Assembly (NCBI RefSeq): GCF_015206995.1 | Contig: NZ_JADEXR010000042.1 | Coordinates: 1-45,222 of the forward strand | Length of the DNA: 45,222 bases | Source: an aff. Roholtiella sp. LEGE 12411 | Lineage (GTDB): Bacteria > Cyanobacteriota > Cyanobacteriia > Cyanobacteriales > Nostocaceae | Reading direction: 5' to 3' | Part shown: piece after piece, positions 17,291 through 25,036 of the stretch | Position numbering within the stretch: the first letter of the stretch is position 1 | Layout of the letters: every line of letters starts with the position of its first letter | Notes under the pieces: model-generated | What the model was told of the DNA's origin: nothing | Databases searched by the model: none | Seen by the model: only the letters and a program-made list of their open reading frames with translations | Translations under genes and position numbers: made by a program

Positions 17291-17734
17291 ATGAAACTAA
17301 CTACCAGAGGACACTATAGTGTGAAGGCATTGCTAGATTTGACTTTACAACCAGAATATGGGCCTGTATCTGTCAGAGCGATCGCCAAACGTCAAGATAT
17401 CCCTGCTCCCTACTTAGAAAAACTGCTAATAGAAATGCGTCGTGCTGGGTTAGTGAAATCAATTCGCGGTAGCATTGGTGGATACCAATTGGCTCAACAG
17501 CCTGCACAAATATCTATAGGACAAATTTTAGAAGCAGTAGGTGAAACCATTAGCCATTTACCCCATCACACACCAGCACCAGCACAAGCTGAAGATTGGG
17601 TAACATTTACCCTATGGCAGAGACTCAATCAAAAACTCAAAGAAGCTTTGTACAGTATTACTCTGGCAGACCTTTACTACGATGCTCGCAGTTGGCAAGC
17701 TTCTCTTGGAGAAGAAGCTAGTTTTGTTGTTTAG
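17291..17734 (+). CDS. Rrf2-family transcriptional regulator without Fe-S cysteines
   Basis: The 147-aa Rrf2/IscR-type winged-helix protein opens with MKLTTRGHYSVKALLDL. The recognition region is AIAKRQDIPAPYLEKLL, followed by the wing RAGLVKSIRGSIGGYQLA. The regulatory region that carries three Cys ligands in IscR/NsrR here reads HLPHHTPAPAQAEDW, and the protein contains no cysteine at all. It therefore cannot bind an Fe-S cluster in the usual way. Several His residues in that loop could bind another metal or effector; that is inference. The length is typical. It is followed by STRR DNA and then cobD. Confidence 0.88.
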   Translation: MKLTTRGHYSVKALLDLTLQPEYGPVSVRAIAKRQDIPAPYLEKLLIEMRRAGLVKSIRGSIGGYQLAQQPAQISIGQILEAVGETISHLPHHTPAPAQAEDWVTFTLWQRLNQKLKEALYSITLADLYYDARSWQASLGEEASFVV

Positions 17735-17860
17735 TCAAGGGTCAAAAGTCAATAGTCCAGAGTCCAAATATTGACCTTTAACTCAATTCCGTGGGTTAAA
17801 GTCCCCCGGTTATATAATCGGTAAGTTTTGTGTTGGGGTTAAATCCTCATTACAAAACTT

Positions 17861-17922
17861 AATTACGAATTACGAATTACGAATTAGTTTAACTCTTGAC
17901 CCTTGACCCTTGACCCTTGACC
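17861..17922. repeat. Two STRR arrays directly upstream of cobD
   Basis: AATTACG units are repeated about 3.5 times at 17861-17886. CTTGACC is repeated four times exactly at 17895-17922, ending 8 nt before the cobD ATG. The same CTTGACC array precedes the recombinase-like gene at 8278. Confidence 0.75.
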
Positions 17923-17930
17923 CTTAACTC

Positions 17931-18902
17931 ATGACTAATAACATTTATATTTTAATCATTGCTGCACTTTTAGATTACTTAATCGGTGATCCTTGGGGTT
18001 GGCCTCATCCAGTGCAAATTATGGGATGGGTAATTTCTCAGTTCACCAAACTTTCTCAGCGATTGTGTCACAATTCTTTAACACAACGTATAGCTGGAGT
18101 TGTACTAGGTATTGTCCTAATAATTGGTAGCGGCATTTTTGGCTATTTTATAATTCAAAGTGCCAGATGGCTGCATCCGCTATTGGGAATTGCTTTAGAA
18201 AGTATTCTCTTAGCTAGTTGTTTTGCTCTTAAAAGTTTGCGAGCAGCAGCAATTGCTGTTTTACAACCTTTAACAGCAAAACATCTGGAGGAAGCTCGTA
18301 ATATTTTAAGGAATTACGTTGGGCGAGATACACAAAACCTCTCTGAACCAGAGATTTTGCGAGCCGTTTTAGAAACAGTTACAGAAAATGCTACCGATGG
18401 GGTAATGGCTCCGCTTTTTTATGCAATTGTTGGCCTCTTTGTGCCAGTTGTAGGGCCAGCGCCCTTTGCTTTAGCATACAAAGCTAGCAGTACCCTAGAT
18501 TCAATGGTGGGCTATCGGGAAGCACCTTATACCTATTTGGGATGGTTCAGTGCGCGGTTAGAAGATTATTTGACTTGGCTACCTTGTCGGCTAACAGTTA
18601 TGACGCTGGCACTTTTATCAGGTAAGCCTCTACATGTTTGGCGGATTTGTCACCGGGATGCAGTTACCGATCCTAGTCCTAATTCTGGTTGGAGTGAGTG
18701 CGCCTATGCTGCTATTTTAAGTGTGCAGATGGGAGGTACAAATTGGTATAGCGGGATAGCTAAGCAAAAACCACTGCTAGGAGATGCAATTTATCCCATC
18801 ACCCCAACTTCCATTTATAATGCTTTGCAACTGACTCGATATAGTTTTTTGCTGTGGTTAGTGGTAGCGATCGCTATATTTTTAATACTGCTAAACAGGT
18901 AA
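17931..18902 (+). CDS. cobD: Adenosylcobinamide-phosphate synthase CobD/CbiB
   Basis: The 323-aa membrane protein of the CobD/CbiB family attaches the aminopropanol (phosphate) arm to adenosylcobyric acid in cobalamin (pseudocobalamin) synthesis. The family N-terminus DYLIGDPWGWPHPVQIMG (15-32) is clear, as are VGRDTQNLSEPEILRAVLET, ENATDGVMAPLFYA and STLDSMVGY. Four to five membrane helices are visible. It stands apart from other cob genes, and no B12 riboswitch is seen in the STRR-filled upstream region. The 4x CTTGACC repeat replaces a recognisable ribosome binding site. Confidence 0.93.
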   Translation: MTNNIYILIIAALLDYLIGDPWGWPHPVQIMGWVISQFTKLSQRLCHNSLTQRIAGVVLGIVLIIGSGIFGYFIIQSARWLHPLLGIALESILLASCFALKSLRAAAIAVLQPLTAKHLEEARNILRNYVGRDTQNLSEPEILRAVLETVTENATDGVMAPLFYAIVGLFVPVVGPAPFALAYKASSTLDSMVGYREAPYTYLGWFSARLEDYLTWLPCRLTVMTLALLSGKPLHVWRICHRDAVTDPSPNSGWSECAYAAILSVQMGGTNWYSGIAKQKPLLGDAIYPITPTSIYNALQLTRYSFLLWLVVAIAIFLILLNR

Positions 18903-18910
18903 TTATAAAT

Positions 18911-18955
18911 ATAGGGAATAGGGAATAGGGAATGGGAAATAGGGGATAGGGAATA
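18911..18955. repeat. GGAATAG-type STRR array after cobD
   Basis: Repeats of ATAGGGA/ATGGGAA units follow the cobD stop. Beyond it, around 18990-19060, lies a small dispersed repeat with CCCCTACGGGG and CAAGCTACGCCTAGCG palindromic parts. No gene is present in the 204 bp between cobD and pyrR. Confidence 0.65.
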
Positions 18956-19106
18956 AATGATTGGGATTATTTACCCAGTCCCCAGCGATGCACTGAGCTT
19001 GTCGTACCCCTACGGGGAAACAAGCTACGCCTAGCGTCCCCCAGGGAAGTGTCCCCAGTCCCCAGTCCTCAATCCCCAGTCCATTCAGGGGTATCAGCAT
19101 ATAGCT

Positions 19107-19643
19107 ATGTCTACCAAAGTAGTTGAAATTCTCTCATCCGAAGAAATCCGTCGTACCTTGACTCGCCTTGCTTCTCAAATTGTGGAAAGGACACGTGATT
19201 TATCCCAGCTGGTGCTTCTCGGTGTTTATACTAGAGGTGCGTTATTAGCCGAACTGTTGGCGCGTCAAATAGAGACACTGGAAGGCATACGTGTGGCGGT
19301 TGGCGCTTTGGATATTACATTTTATCGTGATGACCTCGATAAAATTGGGTTGCGGACTCCAGCAAAAAGCGATATTCCTTTTGATCTCACAGGAAAAACA
19401 GTTGTGCTGGTAGATGATGTGATTTTCAAAGGACGGACGATTCGCGCTGCCTTAAATGCAGTAAACGACTACGGTAGACCAGAATTAATTAGGTTAGCTG
19501 TGTTGGTAGATAGAGGACATCGTGAATTACCAATTCATCCAGATTTTATCGGCAAAAAGTTACCTACTGCTAAAGAAGAAATTGTCAAAGTTTACTTACA
19601 TGATTCGGATGGACGAGATGCCGTGGAGTTGATTGGGGATTAA
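19107..19643 (+). CDS. pyrR: PyrR: pyr-operon attenuator / uracil phosphoribosyltransferase
   Basis: The 178-aa type-I phosphoribosyltransferase matches PyrR throughout: [18 protein letters not shown] near the N-terminus, the PRPP-binding loop [18 protein letters not shown] (about 99-116), and [20 protein letters not shown] followed by the [11 protein letters not shown] region. In Gram-positives PyrR binds pyr mRNA to attenuate transcription and converts uracil plus PRPP to UMP. In cyanobacteria the enzymatic role is likely, while RNA regulation is unproven. No pyr genes or attenuator hairpins are nearby. It starts at ATG 19107. Confidence 0.93.
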   Translation: MSTKVVEILSSEEIRRTLTRLASQIVERTRDLSQLVLLGVYTRGALLAELLARQIETLEGIRVAVGALDITFYRDDLDKIGLRTPAKSDIPFDLTGKTVVLVDDVIFKGRTIRAALNAVNDYGRPELIRLAVLVDRGHRELPIHPDFIGKKLPTAKEEIVKVYLHDSDGRDAVELIGD

Positions 19644-19649
19644 GCTATG

Positions 19650-19683
19650 AGGAGTCAAGGGTCAAGAGTCAAGGGTCAACAGT
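19650..19683. repeat. STRR array after pyrR
   Basis: Units GAGTCAA, GGGTCAA, GAGTCAA, GGGTCAA are repeated in tandem just downstream of the pyrR stop. It is the same heptamer family as in the other gene borders of the window. Confidence 0.7.
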
Positions 19684-19779
19684 TAGGAGACAGGAGATAA
19701 TATTTATTCTTTCCCACTCCTCCACTCCTCCACTCAGCACTCTCAAATCAAGAGGCCGTGGTAACTCCGAGTAAACCTC

Positions 19780-22497
19780 GTGTTCAACATTCTTCAGCCA
19801 ATTCCCAAATTTTATACAGATAACAAGGAATTTATTGACAACCTGCTCTCTGGTGGGTTGCCTGCTGTTTTACCTGCCATTGTCAGCTTTTTTTGGTGGC
19901 TGGCGTGGCGCGATCGCCTACGGCGCATTCCCCATCCCACTTTTGCTTTTGAGGTGATTAAACCTCAAAGCCCAAGTCTGATGCAACGGATTCTTGGCGG
20001 GAATGATAAAGACCCTTTGGCAGATCGCAATATTGCCTACCAAAACCGGGTGGCAAATCGCAGCATCCGCCGAGAACTCCAACAACAGTTAGAAGAATAC
20101 CGCTGGTTGTTAATTGTGGGACGTAACGGACTGGGGAAAACGCGGGAAGCAGCGGAATTAGCTCAGCATCTCAACCAAGCAGGCTGGACAGTGCTTTATC
20201 AGAAGCCAAATGAATGGTTGGATATTCCAGCACGAATGCCAACGGAAATCGGCGGCGATCGCAAATTGCTGTTTTTCTTGGATGATCTCAACCAGAAAAT
20301 GTATCGCAGTCATCAGGAAATCTCTCCAGAAGCTGAAAAAAGTCAGGTGGAACGCTTTACAGTGCCTTTGCAACAGCGCCTCCTGGATGCTTTAACAAGA
20401 TACGAGTTTTTCTGTGGCAAAGCCGAAATCCGTGTGATTGCTACGGCGCGGAACGAACAGCAACCAGATTTTTCTGGGGAAGCTAGCGCCTGGGAAAAAC
20501 TGCAATGGGAGAAATACCCCAAACTCTGGCAAAAATTCCAAATTTATGAATTGCCGGAACCGGAAGATCGGGCAATTGTTGAGATATTAACAGCAACTGT
20601 TCCCAAAACCAACATTGCCGCGCAACCGGAACAGTATCCCGAACTGGCAAGGCGTAACGATGCCACATTTAGAAATGTGGTGGAAAATCTCCAGCACCTG
20701 CGAAATGATGGTTTGCCTTTGAACCCCAAAAATTACCGGGAAAGTCTTGGCAAAACTTGGGAAAAGCGCTATCAAGAGTCAGTCCAGAGATACCCAGTTA
20801 GTCCCTATATTTACGATGCGGTGGATTTGTTGCAGCAATTCGACATTCCCCTTTATCGCTTCACAGTGGAGGCGACAGCAAGGATGTTGGCGGGTGGAAA
20901 TTGCTGGCAAAGGTTATGGCATCGCTGGCAAATTAGCACTGTTACCAACTTTTTAATTCACACTGAACGCATCCTTGAACCCCGCGATGGGCAAATTGAA
21001 GCCAAGGGTAGCTATGTAGAAGTTGGGGAATACATTTTGCCTTTCACCCAACTAATTTTACAACTGGCAGATCAACATCCCAAAGAAATACACCGTATAT
21101 TACTAAATTTTGGTGTACAAATGGCGCAATTAAGTTACTATCAGCAAGCTATTACTTGTTGGGATAAAGCGATACAAATTCAACCCGACTACTACCATGC
21201 TTGGGGGAACCGGGGCATTGCACTAGGTAACTTAGGACTTTGGGCAGAGGCGATCGCATCATACAACAAAGTACTGGAATTCAAACCTGATGATTATTTA
21301 GCTTGGTATTACCGGGGTAATGCCCTAGATGAAGCCGGGCGACATGAAGAGGCGATCGCATCTTACGACCAAGCAATTGCTATTAAACCTGATTTACACC
21401 AAGCTTGGAACAACCGGGGTATTGCACTGCGAAATTTAGGGCGACATGAAGAGGCGTTTGCATCTTATGACCAAGCAATTTCTATTAAACCTGATTTACA
21501 CCAAGCTTGGATTAATCGCGGTAATGCGCTCAAAAACTTGGGTCGATTTGAAGACGCTGTTGCTTCTTACGATCAAGCAGTTTTAATGAAACGCGAGGAT
21601 TATTATACCTGGTACAGTCGGGGTAATCTGCTCAAGAACTTGGGTCGATTTGAAGATGCTGTTGCATCCTACGATCAAGCGATCGCCATTCAATCTGAAG
21701 ATGATGAAGCCTGGTATAATCGGGGTCACGCTTTGGGTGATTTGGGAAATTATACAGAAGCGATCGCCTCTTACGACCGAGCACTTGCCATCAAAGCCGA
21801 CAAACATGAAGCTTGGTACAATCGGGGCAATATCTTATTTAATTTGGGAAATTATACAGAAGCGATCGCATCTTACGACCGAGCACTCGAACTTCAGCCT
21901 GATAAACACGAAGCCTGGAATAATCGAGGCAACGCTCTGTTTAATTTAGAAAAATACACCGAAGCGATCGCATCTTACGACCAAGCGCTCAAACTTCAAC
22001 CTGACAAACACGAAGCCTGGAAAAACCGAGGCAATGCTCTATTTAATTTAAGAAAATATGATGATGCCATAATATCTTATGACCAAGCACTCTCAATCAA
22101 ACCTGATAAACATGAAGCTTGGTACAACCGAGGCAATGCTCTATTTAATTTAAGAAAATATGATGATGCTATAATATCTTATGATCAAGCACTCTCTATC
22201 AAACCTGATAAACACGAAGCCTGGAACAACCGGGGATTAGCGCTGACATCTTTAGTAAGATATAACGACGCGATCGCATCTTATGAGCAAGCACTGTTAA
22301 TTAAACCCAATGATGACTGCACTTGGTATAACAAGGCTTGCTGCTATGGATTGCTGGGTAATTTAGAACTGGCAATCAAAAACTTACAACAAGCTATCAA
22401 GCTTAATCCTCAAGAATGTCGAAAAATGGCTAAATCTGACACTGATTTTGACCAAATTAGGCAAGATAAACACTTTCAAGATTTGATTGGTCATTAG
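19780..22497 (+). CDS. P-loop NTPase with about 13 TPR repeats
   Basis: The 905-aa protein has an N-terminal hydrophobic segment (about 25-45), a P-loop NTPase domain (about 95-330) and a TPR array (about 425-870). Walker A is VGRNGLGKT (113-121), and Walker B is LLFFLDDLN (163-171). About 13 TPR units of 34 residues carry the signature AWxNRGNAL...EAIASYDQAL. Two neighbouring units (about 22030-22230) are almost identical in DNA, showing recent duplication. The layout resembles STAND-type signalling ATPases with a TPR sensor, anchored at the membrane. The start is GTG 19780, since an in-frame stop lies just upstream at 19762-19764. The function is unknown; scaffolding, signalling and defence are all possible. 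Confidence 0.82.
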   Translation: MFNILQPIPKFYTDNKEFIDNLLSGGLPAVLPAIVSFFWWLAWRDRLRRIPHPTFAFEVIKPQSPSLMQRILGGNDKDPLADRNIAYQNRVANRSIRRELQQQLEEYRWLLIVGRNGLGKTREAAELAQHLNQAGWTVLYQKPNEWLDIPARMPTEIGGDRKLLFFLDDLNQKMYRSHQEISPEAEKSQVERFTVPLQQRLLDALTRYEFFCGKAEIRVIATARNEQQPDFSGEASAWEKLQWEKYPKLWQKFQIYELPEPEDRAIVEILTATVPKTNIAAQPEQYPELARRNDATFRNVVENLQHLRNDGLPLNPKNYRESLGKTWEKRYQESVQRYPVSPYIYDAVDLLQQFDIPLYRFTVEATARMLAGGNCWQRLWHRWQISTVTNFLIHTERILEPRDGQIEAKGSYVEVGEYILPFTQLILQLADQHPKEIHRILLNFGVQMAQLSYYQQAITCWDKAIQIQPDYYHAWGNRGIALGNLGLWAEAIASYNKVLEFKPDDYLAWYYRGNALDEAGRHEEAIASYDQAIAIKPDLHQAWNNRGIALRNLGRHEEAFASYDQAISIKPDLHQAWINRGNALKNLGRFEDAVASYDQAVLMKREDYYTWYSRGNLLKNLGRFEDAVASYDQAIAIQSEDDEAWYNRGHALGDLGNYTEAIASYDRALAIKADKHEAWYNRGNILFNLGNYTEAIASYDRALELQPDKHEAWNNRGNALFNLEKYTEAIASYDQALKLQPDKHEAWKNRGNALFNLRKYDDAIISYDQALSIKPDKHEAWYNRGNALFNLRKYDDAIISYDQALSIKPDKHEAWNNRGLALTSLVRYNDAIASYEQALLIKPNDDCTWYNKACCYGLLGNLELAIKNLQQAIKLNPQECRKMAKSDTDFDQIRQDKHFQDLIGH

Positions 22498-22534
22498 TCA
22501 TTGGTCAAAAGTAATCACTAATAACTCTTATCTA

Positions 22535-24445
22535 CTAACATCTTTTAACTGTGCTAATAGTTTGTAATAATTGGCTAGCTGTGTAAGGTTTGGAGAGAAA
22601 AGCTTTGATACCCATATCATAAGCTACATTCACTTTCTCCCTTGAAGCCAGTCCGCTAACAGCAATAATTTTGACATCTGGGTTAATCTTTCGCAGAGTG
22701 CGGATGGTAGTTAGCCCATCCATAGAAGGCATTACCATATCAGTTAATACAAGAAATATTTTATCTCGGTGTTCTGCGTATAAAGCTATTGCTTCAATGC
22801 CATCACTGGCTGTAATTGCTTTGTAGTTATGGCTTTCCAGGGATGTTTTTGTAACATCTCGAATTGCAGCTTCGTCATCCACAACCAAAATCAGTTCTCC
22901 ATTCCCTTTAGGTAATTCCTGTTCTTGTTCTTCTATAGTTTCGGTTGCTTGTTGTGCTGGCAAATACACCTTAAATTGGCTGCCTCTACGTTGTTCGCTA
23001 TGTACGTTGATAAAACCACCGTGGCTTTTAATAATACCAAGTACTGTAGAAAGACCAAGACCTGTGCCTTTACCGAGTTCTTTGGTGGTAAAAAATGGCT
23101 CAAAAATTCGATCTAATATTTCTGGTTTAATGCCAATTCCGCTGTCGGTAATAGTAATGACAACATAGGAACCAACTTTAGCATCAATATGCATTTTGGC
23201 GTAATTTTCATCAACTAAGAGATTTTCCGCAGTGATGTTCAAAGTTCCACCATTAAGCATAGCATCACGAGCATTAACACAAAGATTCATCAATACTTGA
23301 TGCAGTTGAGTAGCATCACCAGATACAGTACAAAGATTTTGCGGAATTTGGGTGAAAACTTCAATTGATTTGGGAAAAGTTTCTTTAATAATTTGCTTAA
23401 TTTCGACTATCAAATGTTTGATCTGTAAAATAGTACGCTCGCCTTCAAGCCCTCGCGTAAAAGAGAGTACTTGCTTGACTAAATTGGCTCCACGTTTAGC
23501 GTTAGTGATTAATATTGGTAGTAGTCGCCGAGAACGCTCATCATGTACTTGTGCCTCCAAAAGTTGCGCTGTCATTAGAATAGGAGCAAGAACATTATTG
23601 AGATCATGGGCAATACCACTTGCTAGAGTGCCAATACTCTCCAATCGCTGAGCACGGAGAAATTGCGCTTCTAGTTGTTTTTTTTGTGTGATATCAGTGT
23701 TAACGACCAGAATTGATTGCGCTTTGTGACTGAATTCACGTACTAGTGTCCAACGGCTTTCAACAATAATTTCTTTGCCAGATTTTGTTATTTGATGTAA
23801 CTCACCCTCCCAAGAGCCATTTTTTGTTAATGTGACGAGTGCCTCTTGTAATTGAGACAAATTTTTTTCTTGCCAAAGCTTCTGTGTCTTTCTAGCGATC
23901 GCTTCTTCCTTTTTCCAACCGTACAGACGCTCAGATGCTTTGTTCCAAAATAAGATTTTATCGTCTAAATCATGTACCAGAATTGCATCGGTGGCGATAT
24001 CTAGTAAAGCAGCTTGTTCGCGGATTTTATGTTCTGTTTGTTTGCGCTCTATGGCGTAACGAATCGAGCGCTCTAGTAAAGGTGCAGTCAACTGGCTTTT
24101 TTCGAGATAATCGGCGGCTCCGGCTTTCATTGCCTCCAAATCTATTTCTCGATCTCCCTGACCTGTGAGTAAAATAATTGGAGAAGAACAGCCGTTGGCA
24201 ATTGCTTCACGCAATAGTTCCAGTCCATTGTGTTCGCCCAAACGATAGTCTACAAGATAAATATCATGTTGGAGGTGAGCGTAGGCGTAGCCCGTCTTAG
24301 ACATCGCATCTCTTGCCGCTTCATAACTATACACCCATTCCAATTCACAGCCGGCCACCTGAAATTCACAGAACCAATCACGAGTTAATATATAATCATC
24401 TTCATCATCATCAATCAAAAGAACTTTGATTGGGCTGTTGTCCAT
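22535..24445 (-). CDS. Hybrid histidine kinase REC-PAS-HisKA-HATPase-REC
   Basis: The 636-aa soluble kinase has an N-terminal receiver (5-125, phospho-acceptor D66 in YLVDYRLG) and a PAS domain (about 145-255). HisKA follows with H280 (SGIAHDLNNVLAPIL), then a HATPase with the N-box LMNLCVNARDAML and G-boxes DSGIGI and GKGTGLGLS. The C-terminal receiver (515-634) has D569 in LTDMVMP. Residues 49-58 in the first receiver look like an in-frame insertion encoded by a small dispersed repeat (24279-24307). The gene overlaps the upstream response regulator by 35 bp, so translation is probably coupled and the three genes 28336-22535 form one operon. Confidence 0.9.
   Translation of the reverse strand: MDNSPIKVLLIDDDEDDYILTRDWFCEFQVAGCELEWVYSYEAARDAMSKTGYAYAHLQHDIYLVDYRLGEHNGLELLREAIANGCSSPIILLTGQGDREIDLEAMKAGAADYLEKSQLTAPLLERSIRYAIERKQTEHKIREQAALLDIATDAILVHDLDDKILFWNKASERLYGWKKEEAIARKTQKLWQEKNLSQLQEALVTLTKNGSWEGELHQITKSGKEIIVESRWTLVREFSHKAQSILVVNTDITQKKQLEAQFLRAQRLESIGTLASGIAHDLNNVLAPILMTAQLLEAQVHDERSRRLLPILITNAKRGANLVKQVLSFTRGLEGERTILQIKHLIVEIKQIIKETFPKSIEVFTQIPQNLCTVSGDATQLHQVLMNLCVNARDAMLNGGTLNITAENLLVDENYAKMHIDAKVGSYVVITITDSGIGIKPEILDRIFEPFFTTKELGKGTGLGLSTVLGIIKSHGGFINVHSEQRRGSQFKVYLPAQQATETIEEQEQELPKGNGELILVVDDEAAIRDVTKTSLESHNYKAITASDGIEAIALYAEHRDKIFLVLTDMVMPSMDGLTTIRTLRKINPDVKIIAVSGLASREKVNVAYDMGIKAFLSKPYTASQLLQTISTVKRC
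24279..24307 (-). repeat. Small dispersed repeat inside the kinase coding region
   Basis: Read on the minus strand this is GCGATGTCTAAGACGGGCTA followed by CGCCTACGC. It resembles the small dispersed repeats of Nostoc genomes, with related GGCGTAGCC-type sequence at 13473 and 36472. It encodes part of AMSKTGYAYAHL in the first receiver and keeps the frame. Confidence 0.55.
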
Positions 24446-24908
24446 TTTCGTCTCCCACTCCTTCTAACGGCAGTTTTACAATTTCAAACCAGTATTTTTC
24501 TAGGGTCTTCATCACGTCAACGAAAGAATCAAAAGTCACTGGCTTAATGATGAAGGAGTTCGCACCTAAATCGTAGGCATTATCTATATCTTCCTGTGCC
24601 CCGGAAGTTGTCAGTACGACAACAGGAATCCGCCGCAATTTTGGGTCATTTTTAATATCTCTGAGTGCTTCAATACCGTCTTTTTTGGGCATATTTAAAT
24701 CTAATAAGATCAAGTCCGGTCGCGGCGCACTGCTTTTGTCAACGTACCGACCACGATTATACAGAAAATCCATCAACTCCTCACCATTCCTGACAATATA
24801 TGCTTCGATTGGCAATTGACTTTCTGCTAATGCCTCACTAACCAACATACTATCGTCTTCATCATCATCAGCCATTAAAATAGTGACGGTTTTTTGCCGA
24901 CCCTGCAC
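24411..24908 (-). CDS. Rcp1-type single-domain response regulator
   Basis: The 165-aa CheY-like receiver is of the Rcp1/cyanobacterial-phytochrome class. The acidic pocket is MADDDEDDS (D14-D16), and the phospho-acceptor is D70 in LILLDLNMPKKDG. Thr is in VVVLTTSG, and Lys is in FIIKPVTFDSF. The loop NRGRYVDKSSAPRPD before the acceptor is typical of Rcp proteins. The C-terminal tail (about 145-165) is polar. The gene lies between two kinases and overlaps the downstream hybrid kinase, so it probably shuttles phosphate between them or ends a phosphorelay. No output domain is present. Confidence 0.92.
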   Translation of the reverse strand: MQGRQKTVTILMADDDEDDSMLVSEALAESQLPIEAYIVRNGEELMDFLYNRGRYVDKSSAPRPDLILLDLNMPKKDGIEALRDIKNDPKLRRIPVVVLTTSGAQEDIDNAYDLGANSFIIKPVTFDSFVDVMKTLEKYWFEIVKLPLEGVGDENGQQPNQSSFD

Positions 24909-25036
24909 GCTGAATAGTCTCCTTTGTGGTTTTTATTAGTATGAATTAATTTTTAACCTGTTATGAATTATCAGACACAATTGTATAATTAACCTTCTAT
25001 TTAGGTCTAATAGTAATCCCTCTCCAGGAATAAAAA

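Noticed and set aside
17735-17930. Possible B12 riboswitch before cobD
   Set aside because: The region is filled by STRRs and a dispersed repeat; no B12-box-like conserved core was found.
18903-19106. Possible pyr attenuator before pyrR
   Set aside because: Only palindromic dispersed repeats and STRRs are visible; no anti-antiterminator binding loop pattern was found.
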